Assembly: GCA_937911865.1 (NCBI GenBank)
Contig: CALDSK010000228.1
Span: 1 to 40,420 of the forward strand
DNA length: 40,420 nt
Direction of reading: 5' to 3'
From: an uncultured Synechococcus sp.
GTDB taxonomy: Bacteria; Cyanobacteriota; Cyanobacteriia; Phormidesmidales; Phormidesmidaceae
Shown here: positions 25,582 to 33,179 of the stretch, in pieces
Position numbering within the stretch: the first letter of the stretch is position 1
Layout of the letters: the number at the start of each line of letters is the position of its first letter
The notes under the pieces: model-generated
What the model saw: only the letters and a program-made list of their open reading frames with translations
Database searches by the model: none
What the model was told of the DNA's origin: nothing
Program-made: the position numbers and the translations under genes

Positions 25582-25974
25582 TTAGGAAAGCCAGTCTTCT
25601 AGCTTCAGCCCCTGGATGCTTTGGAAGTCTGCTGTGTTGTGAGTGACTAGCGTTGCTGAGTTAGAGCGAGCGATCGCGCCAATTAAAGCATCCATATCGC
25701 CAGTTGGTCGTCCGATTTTTCTCAGTTCTGATTGAATGCGTCCGGAATCTTCTGCGGCGTCACTGTCAAAATTAATAATCGGTAGCCTTCGTATCAACCC
25801 ATTAATCGTTTTTAGATTGCTGGCAATCTTGGTTGAGCAGTAAGCCCCCTTGTACAGTTCTGAAACGACAATGATAGGTAATGCGCAGTCATTGCGTCTT
25901 GGTTTGAACGCGTCTAGCACGGCACGCTCACCTTTGATAACAGCCACACAAATATTGGTGTCGAGTAAATACAT
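25582..25974 (-). CDS. PIN-domain toxin, VapC-like
   Basis: A 130-residue PIN-domain endoribonuclease. Active-site acidic residues are visible: D in YLLDTNICV (residue 5), E in VVSELYKG, two D in GDMDALIGA, and the N/D of VTHNTADF near the C-terminus. VapC toxins cleave tRNA or rRNA and are held in check by a partner antitoxin, here the gene just upstream. The ATG at 25974 begins right before the first strand; a GTG at 25986 would place the start within 4 bp of the antitoxin stop and is also possible. Confidence 0.9.
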   Translation of the reverse strand: MYLLDTNICVAVIKGERAVLDAFKPRRNDCALPIIVVSELYKGAYCSTKIASNLKTINGLIRRLPIINFDSDAAEDSGRIQSELRKIGRPTGDMDALIGAIARSNSATLVTHNTADFQSIQGLKLEDWLS

Positions 25975-25989
25975 TAGCGATCGCACTCA

Positions 25990-26286
25990 TCAAGAAAAGC
26001 TATCACTATCCTGAAGAAAGGGCGTCTCGCCACTACGGTCTGAATGACGTTCTCTCTCTATCTGTTCGAATATCTGGCTGATCTCTTGGTTGCCTTCCCA
26101 GGCACCTACAACATTCTCATAAAAGTCGGTCCATTGTTCATCCTCATCGACTGCTTCGACTGCTTCTTGGCTGTCGCTCACAACAACAATGACCTCTACA
26201 GACGCGCCGACTGGTAGGTCGGTAGACACAAGTTCAATAATGCCGCCAGTTTTGACGATAGTTTGTTGGCGAATGGCTTGTAACAT
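25990..26286 (-). CDS. Putative VapB-type antitoxin
   Basis: A 98-residue acidic protein immediately upstream of the PIN toxin gene and on the same strand. The N-terminal segment (about 1-40: TIVKTGGIIELVSTDLPVGASVEVIVVV) looks like a swapped-hairpin DNA-binding strand set, as in AbrB/VapB antitoxins. The C-terminal half is acidic and probably wraps the toxin. The pairing is inferred from adjacency, size and charge. The start is the ATG at 26286. Confidence 0.75.
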   Translation of the reverse strand: MLQAIRQQTIVKTGGIIELVSTDLPVGASVEVIVVVSDSQEAVEAVDEDEQWTDFYENVVGAWEGNQEISQIFEQIERERHSDRSGETPFLQDSDSFS

Positions 26287-26407
26287 GACAGCTACCTATG
26301 ACGGCTGTGAGTTTATCTACATAGAAGATAGCAGTTTAGACAAGTCAATGGAGTATCGAGGCGGCTGAGCAGTCGTAAAGCTTCTCAGCCTGCCTCTACG
26401 GCGTTTT

Positions 26408-26677
26408 CTATGCAGAAACGTCTACTCGTTTGGTCAGTATCGCCATTACTTCGCCCGGTCTACCGGTAGAGATAGGGCGGCTCCAGTCGTTGGGTTCGGC
26501 GTAGCCGAGCTTGTGGAGTCGCTTAATGGTGATTTGCAGTGCGGTTGGGGTGCCAAATAGCATATGGCGAACCGCTTCTAGGTTGGGTTCGCTCGGCGCA
26601 GCTGCCAGTGGAACGGCGTCTAAAACGGCACTAGGATCTGTGGACGCTGTTGCGCCCGCTACGGTGGATATAGTCAT
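26408..26677 (-). CDS. Small conserved cyanobacterial protein of unknown function
   Basis: An 89-residue protein. The C-terminal 55 residues (LEAVRHMLFGTPTALQITIKRLHKLGYAEPNDWSRPISTGRPGEVMAILTKRV) look like a small conserved domain seen in many cyanobacteria, with a helix-turn-helix-like start; I know no function for it. The N-terminal 35 residues are alanine/threonine/serine rich and likely disordered. The frame is open further upstream to 26845, but that part is low in similarity to anything I know; the ATG at 26677 is the more likely start. It faces away from the holin-like genes and lies 121 bp downstream of the antitoxin gene. Confidence 0.65.
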   Translation of the reverse strand: MTISTVAGATASTDPSAVLDAVPLAAAPSEPNLEAVRHMLFGTPTALQITIKRLHKLGYAEPNDWSRPISTGRPGEVMAILTKRVDVSA

Positions 26678-27197
26678 GAGTGTCTGGTCTCCGCTGAATG
26701 TGCGTTGGGTTAGGAAACCAGAACCCAATTGGCTCAGCAACATCGCAAAATGTGGTGCAAGTCGAGGTTGCTGAGCTAAAGTAGCTTCAGCTTTCGGACT
26801 GGCTTGGACAGTTCGCAAGTTAGCTGTCGGTCGGTGTTCCCGCACCTGCCGACGGCGCTAAGTCAAATGAGTTCTGACGGAATCGGACTGTGATGGACTA
26901 TCACAGCCTTAGCTATTGAAGATAGGCTGGTTTTTGCGCCGAGTCAAGAGATTTGCTTCGAAGCTCCATGCTGAAGGTCTGTTTTGAGGTGTTCGCTGCG
27001 TTCAACATCCTCCAAGAGACTCTAAGACTCTTTTTGTCATGAAACAGAAACTTTCTCCAAACTGCGTACAAAACCCTCTGTCTAAAGTAGTAAAAACCGT
27101 CGCTTCACTCCTTTTGGTAGTGGTAAGGCCGGTTTTCTACACACTATTGTTTGTTTAATTCTGTCAAGCTTTAAAAGTAACTAAGGAGATAACAATT
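26678..27197. other. Intergenic region upstream of the Pmp3-like gene
   Basis: About 520 bp. It contains a perfect 7-bp inverted repeat CTGTGAT/ATCACAG with a 5-nt loop (26888-26906) and an AAAACCG/CGGTTTT pair near 27097-27135. Both could be operators or weak terminators. Part of it (to 26845) is also open in frame with the preceding small gene. Confidence 0.4.
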
Positions 27198-27386
27198 ATG
27201 AGTAAACTCATTCGATACGGCCTGGGCATTTTGGTACCCCCTCTGGGCGTTTTTCTCACCTATGGCATCAGCCCCGCTTTCTTTATCAACCTGCCGCTGA
27301 CCTTCCTCGGCTGGGTTCCTGGCAGCATCCACGCCATTTGGGCCATTGCCAAGCACTACGAAACTGCCGAGATTAGTCCTACCTAG
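27198..27386 (+). CDS. Pmp3/YqaE-family small membrane protein
   Basis: A 62-residue protein with two membrane segments and the Pmp3 (UPF0057) signature: an ILVPPLGVFLTYG first helix, then FFINLPLTFLGWVPGSIHAIWAI. In yeast and plants, relatives affect membrane potential and salt tolerance; bacterial homologues are often stress-induced. A strong AAGGAGA ribosome-binding site precedes the ATG. It is 61 bp upstream of a holin-like membrane protein gene on the same strand, and both are probably expressed as one envelope-stress unit. Confidence 0.93.
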   Translation: MSKLIRYGLGILVPPLGVFLTYGISPAFFINLPLTFLGWVPGSIHAIWAIAKHYETAEISPT

Positions 27387-27447
27387 TCACTACTTCTTTT
27401 TCACTTAAATCTTTCATTGTTCACCTTTAAAAAGAAGAGAAAAAAGT

Positions 27448-27903
27448 ATGTTGGGATTTTTCGTTACGACGCTGGCCACTGCCTTGAGCCTGTTGGTAGT
27501 TGACCTGATTGTTCCGGGTGTGGGCATTGCCACCTTTCCGGCAGCGCTACTAGCTGCGGTGTCTCTGGGCGTTGTGAATGGCTCTATTAAGCCGGTCCTA
27601 AAACTGTTGTCGCTGCCAGTGACCTTTATTACGCTCGGTGCGTTCTCGCTGGTGGTTAACGGTCTTTGTTTCTGGCTGGCCTCTTTGGTCGTCCCCGGTT
27701 TTGCCGTAACCGGTTTCCTCGGGTTTATCTTTGGCCCCATTGTGCTGTCTTTTGTTAGCACGTTTATTTTGGGCTACTTTGCTAGAAACGATGTCGAAGG
27801 CAAAATTGCAGGTGCCGGTAGCAAGCTTGGCTTGAATCAGGCTGAGGGCGATCGCATTGAAGCTGCAACCGAAACAGAAAAGCTAGAGGCTTCTAAGTCC
27901 TAG
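27448..27903 (+). CDS. PF04020 (phage holin IV-like) membrane protein
   Basis: A 151-residue membrane protein with four hydrophobic segments and a charged C-terminal tail. The segments SLGVVNGSIKPVLKLLSLPVTFITLGAFSLVVNG are diagnostic of the PF04020 family (often labelled phage holin or YvlD-like), widespread in bacteria and not phage-derived here. YvlD-like proteins in Bacillus respond to envelope stress. It follows the Pmp3-like gene closely and is ended by a strong hairpin at 27944. Confidence 0.9.
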   Translation: MLGFFVTTLATALSLLVVDLIVPGVGIATFPAALLAAVSLGVVNGSIKPVLKLLSLPVTFITLGAFSLVVNGLCFWLASLVVPGFAVTGFLGFIFGPIVLSFVSTFILGYFARNDVEGKIAGAGSKLGLNQAEGDRIEAATETEKLEASKS

Positions 27904-27943
27904 TCTCGTCCAGGCATCTTAATCTGCCAAAGCATTCCTCACT

Positions 27944-27981
27944 AAAATTCTCCGGTGCCATTACGAGCGTTGGAGAATTTT
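27944..27981. terminator. Hairpin terminator after the holin-like gene
   Basis: A perfect 10-bp stem AAAATTCTCC (27944-27953) with GGAGAATTTT (27972-27981) and an 18-nt loop. The stem itself ends in TTTT. It ends the Pmp3-like/holin-like pair. Confidence 0.8.
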
Positions 27982-28024
27982 GCTTTATGGATTGACATGA
28001 CTCCAGACATCGCTTTGAACCCAT

Positions 28025-28063
28025 CTGGCTTCGTTTTCTGGCTTCGTTTTCTGGCTTCGTTTT
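28025..28063. repeat. Tandem repeat, 13 bp x 3
   Basis: Three identical adjacent units CTGGCTTCGTTTT at 28025, 28038 and 28051, upstream of the DUF1963 gene. Thirteen is not a multiple of three, so the longer upstream frame would shift with copy number, which supports a later start for that gene. Confidence 0.95.
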
Positions 28064-28089
28064 TGATATCTTCCTATTACAGAAATTGT

Positions 28090-28944
28090 ATGAGTATAGA
28101 TATGAACACAGAGCCGCTGACAGCGTTAATTGAGCAGTACGGGCTATCAGAACACCAGGACGCCATTCTCGATAGCGTTAAGCCTGCTATTTACTTCAGT
28201 CTGGAGCAGGCCGGTCAAGGAGAAATAGGACAGAGCCGGATAGGGGGCACGCCGGATTTGCCGGTTTCTATGGCCTGGCCAAAAAGCACAGCCTATGATG
28301 CAGCTCTGTGCTTTATTTTGCAAATAAACTTTGCTCAGCTGCCTCAGTTTCCAGAGAGTCCTTTTCCGCCGCGCGGGATGCTTTATCTGTTTGTGAGCGA
28401 AGGAGAAAATGCGGCTGAGCAAATTCTCTTTTGGGATGGAGAGGAGGCGCTACAGTCAGTTTCTCTTCCAAACCCAGAAGAAATGGCGACAGACTGGTAC
28501 GAGACGCTAAAGCCCCACAAGCTGACGTTTAATCTAGCGCCGGATATACCCCGTTGGGCAACGGATGATTTTTATAGGCTCTGTACCGATCTAACAATAG
28601 ATGAAGAACCGCTGGATGAGTTAGCAAGAGCCTTTTCGAAAAACGGTATCGGTCCAAATAGCATTGGTAAGCTCTTAGGACACGCAGCCGGTATCGGCCA
28701 CGACCCACGACAAGATGCCTACGTTGTGCGAGAAGTGAACCCAAAGTGGCTTTACAACTACGAGCAGCGAAAAACGCTGGACATGACGCATGCCCAGCGC
28801 TGGCAGAATCTGCTATTTGTTAACTCTAGCGGTGCGGTCGATTTATGGTTTGGCGATGCGGGCTATCTACAGGTGCTCGTTCATGCAGATGATTTGGCCC
28901 GTATGGATTTGTCGAGAGCGTATATCAACCTGGAGTCCAGTTAG
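28090..28944 (+). CDS. DUF1963 (YwqG-like) protein
   Basis: A 284-residue soluble protein of the YwqG/DUF1963 family. Blocks include SRIGGTPDLPVSMAWP (about 47-62), LCFILQINFAQLPQF, GMLYLFVSE, the HKLLG-like IGKLLGHAAGIGHDPR segment and the C-terminal LLFVNS--DLWFGDAGYLQVLVHADDLARMDLS. The function is unknown; relatives sit in many genomes as single genes, and some are linked to toxin-immunity loci. The ATG at 28090 is chosen because the longer frame runs through the 13-bp repeats. The last 4 bp overlap the convergent secreted-protein gene. A 40-bp internal stretch (28764-28803) is duplicated downstream of dacB. Confidence 0.85.
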   Translation: MSIDMNTEPLTALIEQYGLSEHQDAILDSVKPAIYFSLEQAGQGEIGQSRIGGTPDLPVSMAWPKSTAYDAALCFILQINFAQLPQFPESPFPPRGMLYLFVSEGENAAEQILFWDGEEALQSVSLPNPEEMATDWYETLKPHKLTFNLAPDIPRWATDDFYRLCTDLTIDEEPLDELARAFSKNGIGPNSIGKLLGHAAGIGHDPRQDAYVVREVNPKWLYNYEQRKTLDMTHAQRWQNLLFVNSSGAVDLWFGDAGYLQVLVHADDLARMDLSRAYINLESS

Positions 28945-29942
28945 AGAATTGGGTTTGCGATCGCATCACTGGCTAAAGGCGATTGGCCACTGACCCCAGT
29001 AATGTTTTTAGCCGTTAGCTCAGAGAGCGCAACATCCTCTAAAACAATCTTTTGATTGTTCAATTTGCCTAAATTAATGACAGTGTCCTGACCATTCTGT
29101 GAGATATCAAACTGAGTGTAATCGGTCCAGAAGTTCCTAAGATTGATTTCATCTTCGAGGGGGTTGAAGTTGCGAATGCTGCTCTGATTTCCCCAATTCC
29201 AGGTAAATTCAAAGCTGTCTGCGACACCATCTCTACCCAGTAGACTGTCATTTGGCTCGGGTGCGGTAGGCGGCTCAACCGGAGGAGCTACTGGCGGTGG
29301 CGCTACAGGCGGCTGTGCTACTGGTGGTGTAGGCGTATTGTCTGTTGGCGTGAAATTGACGCCTCCGGTAATACTCGTAGGAACGCTATATCCAGCATAC
29401 TCATCTACATATCGAAGAATAGAAGTGCCGTATTCGTCTACCGACACCGTTCCGTTCAATAGCAGGTTAGCTAACCCATAGGGGCCTCTAAGATGAGCCC
29501 CGGCCAGCATGCCGAAAGCAGTGAACGTGACTGTCTTTTCTGTTCCTCCGTCGTTATAGCTAACAGTCTTGCCGATAAAATCTTCAACGGTTTTGCCTGA
29601 GTCACCTAACGTTCTTTCAATGATTTCCCAATTGAGTTGGAAGGCGTCACGAATCGCTGTCTCTTGAATCTCAGGAGAGTTTTTGAAGTCTTCAATGCTT
29701 TGGACGCTAAACTGTCGAGCCTTGTCTGTCCAGGTCCCCTGCCATAAGTTTGTGCTGGCACCCGCGCCGTAATAAGTATCGGCCTGATAGTAGCCCAGAT
29801 CGATCAGCAGTGCTTCGCCAAACTGATATTTTCCTGTGAAACCCAGCGTATTTTGAACGCTGTATTGACCAGGATCTCCTGATGGCTTTCCTGATTCGAA
29901 TGCGCCTAATTCTTCTAGTCCCTGATTAAAAGTTGAAACCAT
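28941..29942 (-). CDS. Probable type I-secreted lysozyme-like protein
   Basis: A 333-residue protein with three parts. The N-terminal domain (about 1-185) contains GAFESGKPSGD followed by GFTGKYQFGEALLIDLGYY. The FESG and GKYQF spacing recalls lysozyme-like or transglycosylase folds, where E16 would be the acid, though this is only pattern resemblance. A proline-rich linker (about 199-230, PPVAPP units) follows. The C-terminal domain (about 231-315) has RNFNPLEDEINL and VINLGKLNNQKIVLEDVALSELT, resembling the C-terminal regions of RTX-like proteins exported by type I secretion. There is no Sec signal, which fits that route. It converges on the DUF1963 gene with a 4-bp overlap. Confidence 0.65.
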   Translation of the reverse strand: MVSTFNQGLEELGAFESGKPSGDPGQYSVQNTLGFTGKYQFGEALLIDLGYYQADTYYGAGASTNLWQGTWTDKARQFSVQSIEDFKNSPEIQETAIRDAFQLNWEIIERTLGDSGKTVEDFIGKTVSYNDGGTEKTVTFTAFGMLAGAHLRGPYGLANLLLNGTVSVDEYGTSILRYVDEYAGYSVPTSITGGVNFTPTDNTPTPPVAQPPVAPPPVAPPVEPPTAPEPNDSLLGRDGVADSFEFTWNWGNQSSIRNFNPLEDEINLRNFWTDYTQFDISQNGQDTVINLGKLNNQKIVLEDVALSELTAKNITGVSGQSPLASDAIANPIL

Positions 29943-30302
29943 TACGATTGAAAACCCTTTCTACTTGAAAATGGTCAATGAAAGCTGCTCTGTCGATGCA
30001 ATAAGAGCAACCGTTGCTAGCAACCTCTACGAAAAAGCAAATTGCTAGCAGCTCGTTTTACCTGAAATTAAGTTTCGATCCGGACTTCTCAGGTACGTAG
30101 TTGTATACCTTAGATCTTCGTAAAGCGACTACTTTTATGGACTTCTCCAGACTATGGATTGCTTTAGGAAATGAGTGATAACAGCGTCAGTTCAAGACAG
30201 TCAGCATCAAGAGAATCAGTGCAAAGAGAATCAGTGCAAAAGAGAATACGTAAGCTGAGATTGCCAATGCAAACCAGCACTGCCCTGTAACTAAAAAGCA
30301 GC
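29943..30302. other. Intergenic region upstream of the secreted protein gene
   Basis: About 360 bp. It contains a perfect 12-bp palindrome GTTGCTAGCAAC (30013-30024), a near copy 20 bp on (TTGCTAGCA), and a 15-bp direct repeat AGAGAATCAGTGCAA (30210-30224, 30225-30239). The palindrome could be an operator for the minus-strand gene. Confidence 0.5.
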
Positions 30303-30332
30303 AAAAACGCTGGACATAATGCATGTCCAGCG
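30303..30332 (-). terminator. Rho-independent terminator of dacB
   Basis: On the minus strand CGCTGGACAT (30323-30332) and its complement (30308-30317) form a 10-bp stem with a 5-nt loop, followed by five U (30303-30307). It lies 46 bp past the dacB stop. The same sequence, nearly, occurs inside the DUF1963 gene. Confidence 0.8.
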
Positions 30333-30377
30333 CTGGTGTAACTTGCTAGTCGTCGAGCTTAACGGCGCAACCGAGTT

Positions 30378-31853
30378 TTAGCAATCGTCTAAGTTGGCCG
30401 CGTGAGTGATGATTTGGTCAATCAAGCTGCGAACGTCTCGGCCCCTTGCATCGGTGTCGTTAACCAAAATGCTGAGCGTCAGGGGCGGATGATTGGGCGG
30501 GTTCAGGTAGCCGCTGAGGGTGTAAGTGCCGCTAAGCGTCCCGGTCTTACCCTGAAATCGCCCTTCAGCGTTGGTTCCACGCATTCTATTGCGCAAAGTT
30601 CCGCTGCGGCCAGCAACCGCGAGCGAGTTGCGATAAATAGCGGCGTTGCTAGTCTTAGCCATGGCCTGAAGCGTATCGACAAAGGCTTCAGGGGTGGCCT
30701 GGTTACGGCGCGAAAGGCCAGAACCATCGACAATGCTGACGCTATCAGGGCGCACGCCAAGATCGGTAAGCACCTGGCTAACAGCAGCTGCGCCAGCGGT
30801 GTAGGCGTTTTGAGTAGTCGGTTCTACGCTGCGGCCCAAGGTTTTGAGCATAGACTCGGCGTAGATGTTGACGCTATACAGATTGGTGGGGTCAATGAAG
30901 GCTCGCAGCGGCGGAGATTGAATCGCTGCAAGTTCAACTAGGCCATCGGGCGGGTTTGCTGTAGACACTTGGCTGCGAGCCGTGGACAGACCATAGGCAT
31001 TGAGGCTTTGTTGAAACTGCTCTGCGAAGTAGTTACCAGGATCTAGCAGGGCAATAGAGCTGTTGTCGCTGGCTGTGCCAGCAATCAGCTGACCGCGAAC
31101 GTTCATCACCTTTTGCCCCGGCCTTTGACCCGCATCAATAAACTCATTGCCGCCGCTGACGGTACGAGAATTATTTTCTATGCGCCAGCCGCGCACAAAC
31201 TCGGGGCGATCCCACACAATGCTCAGCGGTTGCCCCACCCGACCCGGAATGGAGGTAAAGCCAAGCTCATTGCGGTTCAGAATTAAGCTATTAGCCGGTG
31301 CGCCGTAGCCTGCGCGGTAGTCTTCTTCATCCCAGTAGGGGTTAGCCGCCGGACCCATAAAGTAGTTATCTACAGCCGTCAGACTGTTGACCCGGCGGAT
31401 GCCCTGCTGCTTTAGCTGACCAGAAAGCAGATTGATTTGATTGCTGGTAAAGTCCGGATCGCCGCGACCCACCACATAGAGGTCCTGCTCTGGGCTGCTG
31501 GGCTGACCGTAAACAGAAGTGCGAATTGTGAAATCAGGGCCGAGGTTGTGGAGGGCGGCGGCAGTGGTGAGTAGTTTGACGTTAGACGCAGGGACAAACT
31601 TTTCTTGTGCGCGCAGAGCGTAAAGGGTGCGAGTGTCCGGGTTGGCGTCTTCAATCAGGATGCCAACGTTAGCGCCATCGAGCGTATAGCCATTGACGAT
31701 CGCATCGATTTTTCTGGGCAGCTCAGCTCGGCACATGCCCGCAAAAGCTGCATCAGCTTGGGTTAATACGGCCAGACCCCCGAGTAAGCCGAGTGTTGCC
31801 TTCCACAGCTTGAAAGCTCTGGGTTGGGTAGCCGAACGATGCGATTTCTTCAT
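30378..31853 (-). CDS. dacB: D-alanyl-D-alanine carboxypeptidase/endopeptidase (PBP4 class)
   Basis: A periplasmic class C penicillin-binding protein that trims or cleaves peptidoglycan peptide links. The 491-residue product starts with a basic segment and a signal peptide (LWKATLGLLGGLAVLTQADAAFA, cleavage near residue 38). The active-site S-x-x-K is in PASNVKLLTT (S90, K93), a VDGSGLSRRN segment carries the second motif, and KTG is in GRFQGKTGTLSGTYTLSGY near the C-terminus. The large insertion between the first two motifs is normal for PBP4. The gene is monocistronic, with its own terminator, and has a neighbouring exported protein gene upstream on the same strand. Confidence 0.95.
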   Translation of the reverse strand: MKKSHRSATQPRAFKLWKATLGLLGGLAVLTQADAAFAGMCRAELPRKIDAIVNGYTLDGANVGILIEDANPDTRTLYALRAQEKFVPASNVKLLTTAAALHNLGPDFTIRTSVYGQPSSPEQDLYVVGRGDPDFTSNQINLLSGQLKQQGIRRVNSLTAVDNYFMGPAANPYWDEEDYRAGYGAPANSLILNRNELGFTSIPGRVGQPLSIVWDRPEFVRGWRIENNSRTVSGGNEFIDAGQRPGQKVMNVRGQLIAGTASDNSSIALLDPGNYFAEQFQQSLNAYGLSTARSQVSTANPPDGLVELAAIQSPPLRAFIDPTNLYSVNIYAESMLKTLGRSVEPTTQNAYTAGAAAVSQVLTDLGVRPDSVSIVDGSGLSRRNQATPEAFVDTLQAMAKTSNAAIYRNSLAVAGRSGTLRNRMRGTNAEGRFQGKTGTLSGTYTLSGYLNPPNHPPLTLSILVNDTDARGRDVRSLIDQIITHAANLDDC

Positions 31854-32219
31854 GATTCATGTGACAGACGTGAGGTGCTGATGGATAGTAGATGGCAGTC
31901 ACATGCTCAGTTCTCGCCCGCGCGTTGCACCCAGGTAAAGAAGACTTTTGTGACTAGCGATACTATTAATTTATCCACGCCGCATTTGATGTAGTTACCT
32001 GTCAGGCCAACTCCTTGAACTGACCACTACTGACCAATCGTAATTGAATTGTTGTCTGCGGCGATACCGTGACTTTTCGCAGTGGCTGTAAGGCGCTGCT
32101 ACGAGAAGTCTGAGCCTACTTTAGCCGGTCGCTCTCTCTGTTCCGCTCAACCTTAAAGCATGTGCTTAGTTGCGAACCAAAACTGCCACTGGCACAGTCC
32201 GGCTTCATACAAACCCGCT
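31854..32219. other. Intergenic region upstream of dacB
   Basis: 366 bp with no credible ORF and no hairpin I trust. It would hold the dacB promoter and the 3' end of the exported protein transcript. Confidence 0.4.
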
Positions 32220-32978
32220 TTATTCAAATGCCTGTGCTTTAGTCACCTCAAATTCGCGAGTGATGCTGCCGTAGCCAGCGAGGTCATCAGGTCTGCCCTC
32301 TAGCTGGCGCACGCTGCCGTTGAGCAAATTGACAGTTTCGAATCGTTCAATAGAAGACGGTTCGCCAGAAGACGGTTCGCCAGGGTCGCCGTAATCCTGA
32401 CAGAGAACCACGGCTTCGGTTTTAGAGGCGAAGCCGACGTAGCTCTCGAATGCCAAATTGTCACAGATGTCTGGGGTTTGAATGACCTGGTCGTTTTCTA
32501 AGTCCATAAAGAGAACGTAGTGGCCAGGAGCGCCGCCCGTGTAGGTAACTTGTAGGTCAACTGCGAGAAAGCGACTGTCTGAAGAAAAAGAGCGAGGCTG
32601 GTAAATAACGTAGCCTTCTTCGTAGGGGCGATCGCTCAATACTTTTGTGCTATCCGCATTCTGAATGACCATCTCACGCGTCACGGTCTCGCGAACGTCC
32701 GGGTAGCAAAAGCCTTCTGTATCTGACTGTCTGAGCTGGCTGGTAGGATTCACGGTTTTGCGCAAGACGCCTTCGACATGGACCTGTTGTTTTCCATCAG
32801 GGGCCAGAAGTCTTTGAGAGTGGTAGGTGACTTCGGTGACTTGGCTGCACTGTCTGCCCAAAGCGTTGAGCATGGACTGGGGCCGCATGACTTGGGCTAT
32901 GGCGCTCAGGCTGAATGAAGATGCGATCGCACCGAGAGCAAGAACAGTACCGACCGTAGCGAACCGTTTGATAGACAT
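32220..32978 (-). CDS. Exported protein of unknown function
   Basis: A 252-residue protein with a signal peptide (about 1-29, basic start, hydrophobic core, AIAQ cleavage site). The mature part is beta-rich and has no membrane anchor. It has a few cysteines (C44, then two pairs spaced through the chain) that may form disulfides. A short tandem duplication (PSSGEPSS, from a 15-bp repeat at about 32357-32386) lies near residue 205. I do not recognise the family. The ATG at 32978 gives a normal signal peptide. It lies between the CHAT gene and dacB, all on the minus strand. Confidence 0.75.
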   Translation of the reverse strand: MSIKRFATVGTVLALGAIASSFSLSAIAQVMRPQSMLNALGRQCSQVTEVTYHSQRLLAPDGKQQVHVEGVLRKTVNPTSQLRQSDTEGFCYPDVRETVTREMVIQNADSTKVLSDRPYEEGYVIYQPRSFSSDSRFLAVDLQVTYTGGAPGHYVLFMDLENDQVIQTPDICDNLAFESYVGFASKTEAVVLCQDYGDPGEPSSGEPSSIERFETVNLLNGSVRQLEGRPDDLAGYGSITREFEVTKAQAFE

Positions 32979-33179
32979 AGGAGATAACGATTAAACAGGA
33001 ACGATTGAACAGAATTGATAGGATAGGGTTGATTAAACAGAATTGTTGAAAAGCTTGGCGCTTACTGCTTGGAAGGTTTGAATGCTAGTGCTAGTGGATA
33101 CTTATCACTACTGGCGTGCGATCGCAGATTTCGGAAAAAGCATTGATTTTCATATCAATTACGGTAAACATGGTGTTTT

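Noticed and set aside
27448..27903. Phage holin and hence a prophage remnant
   Set aside because: PF04020 proteins are common chromosomal membrane proteins; no other phage genes are nearby.
30402..30941. 179-codon plus-strand frame
   Set aside because: It lies fully antisense to dacB, whose active-site motifs make dacB certain.
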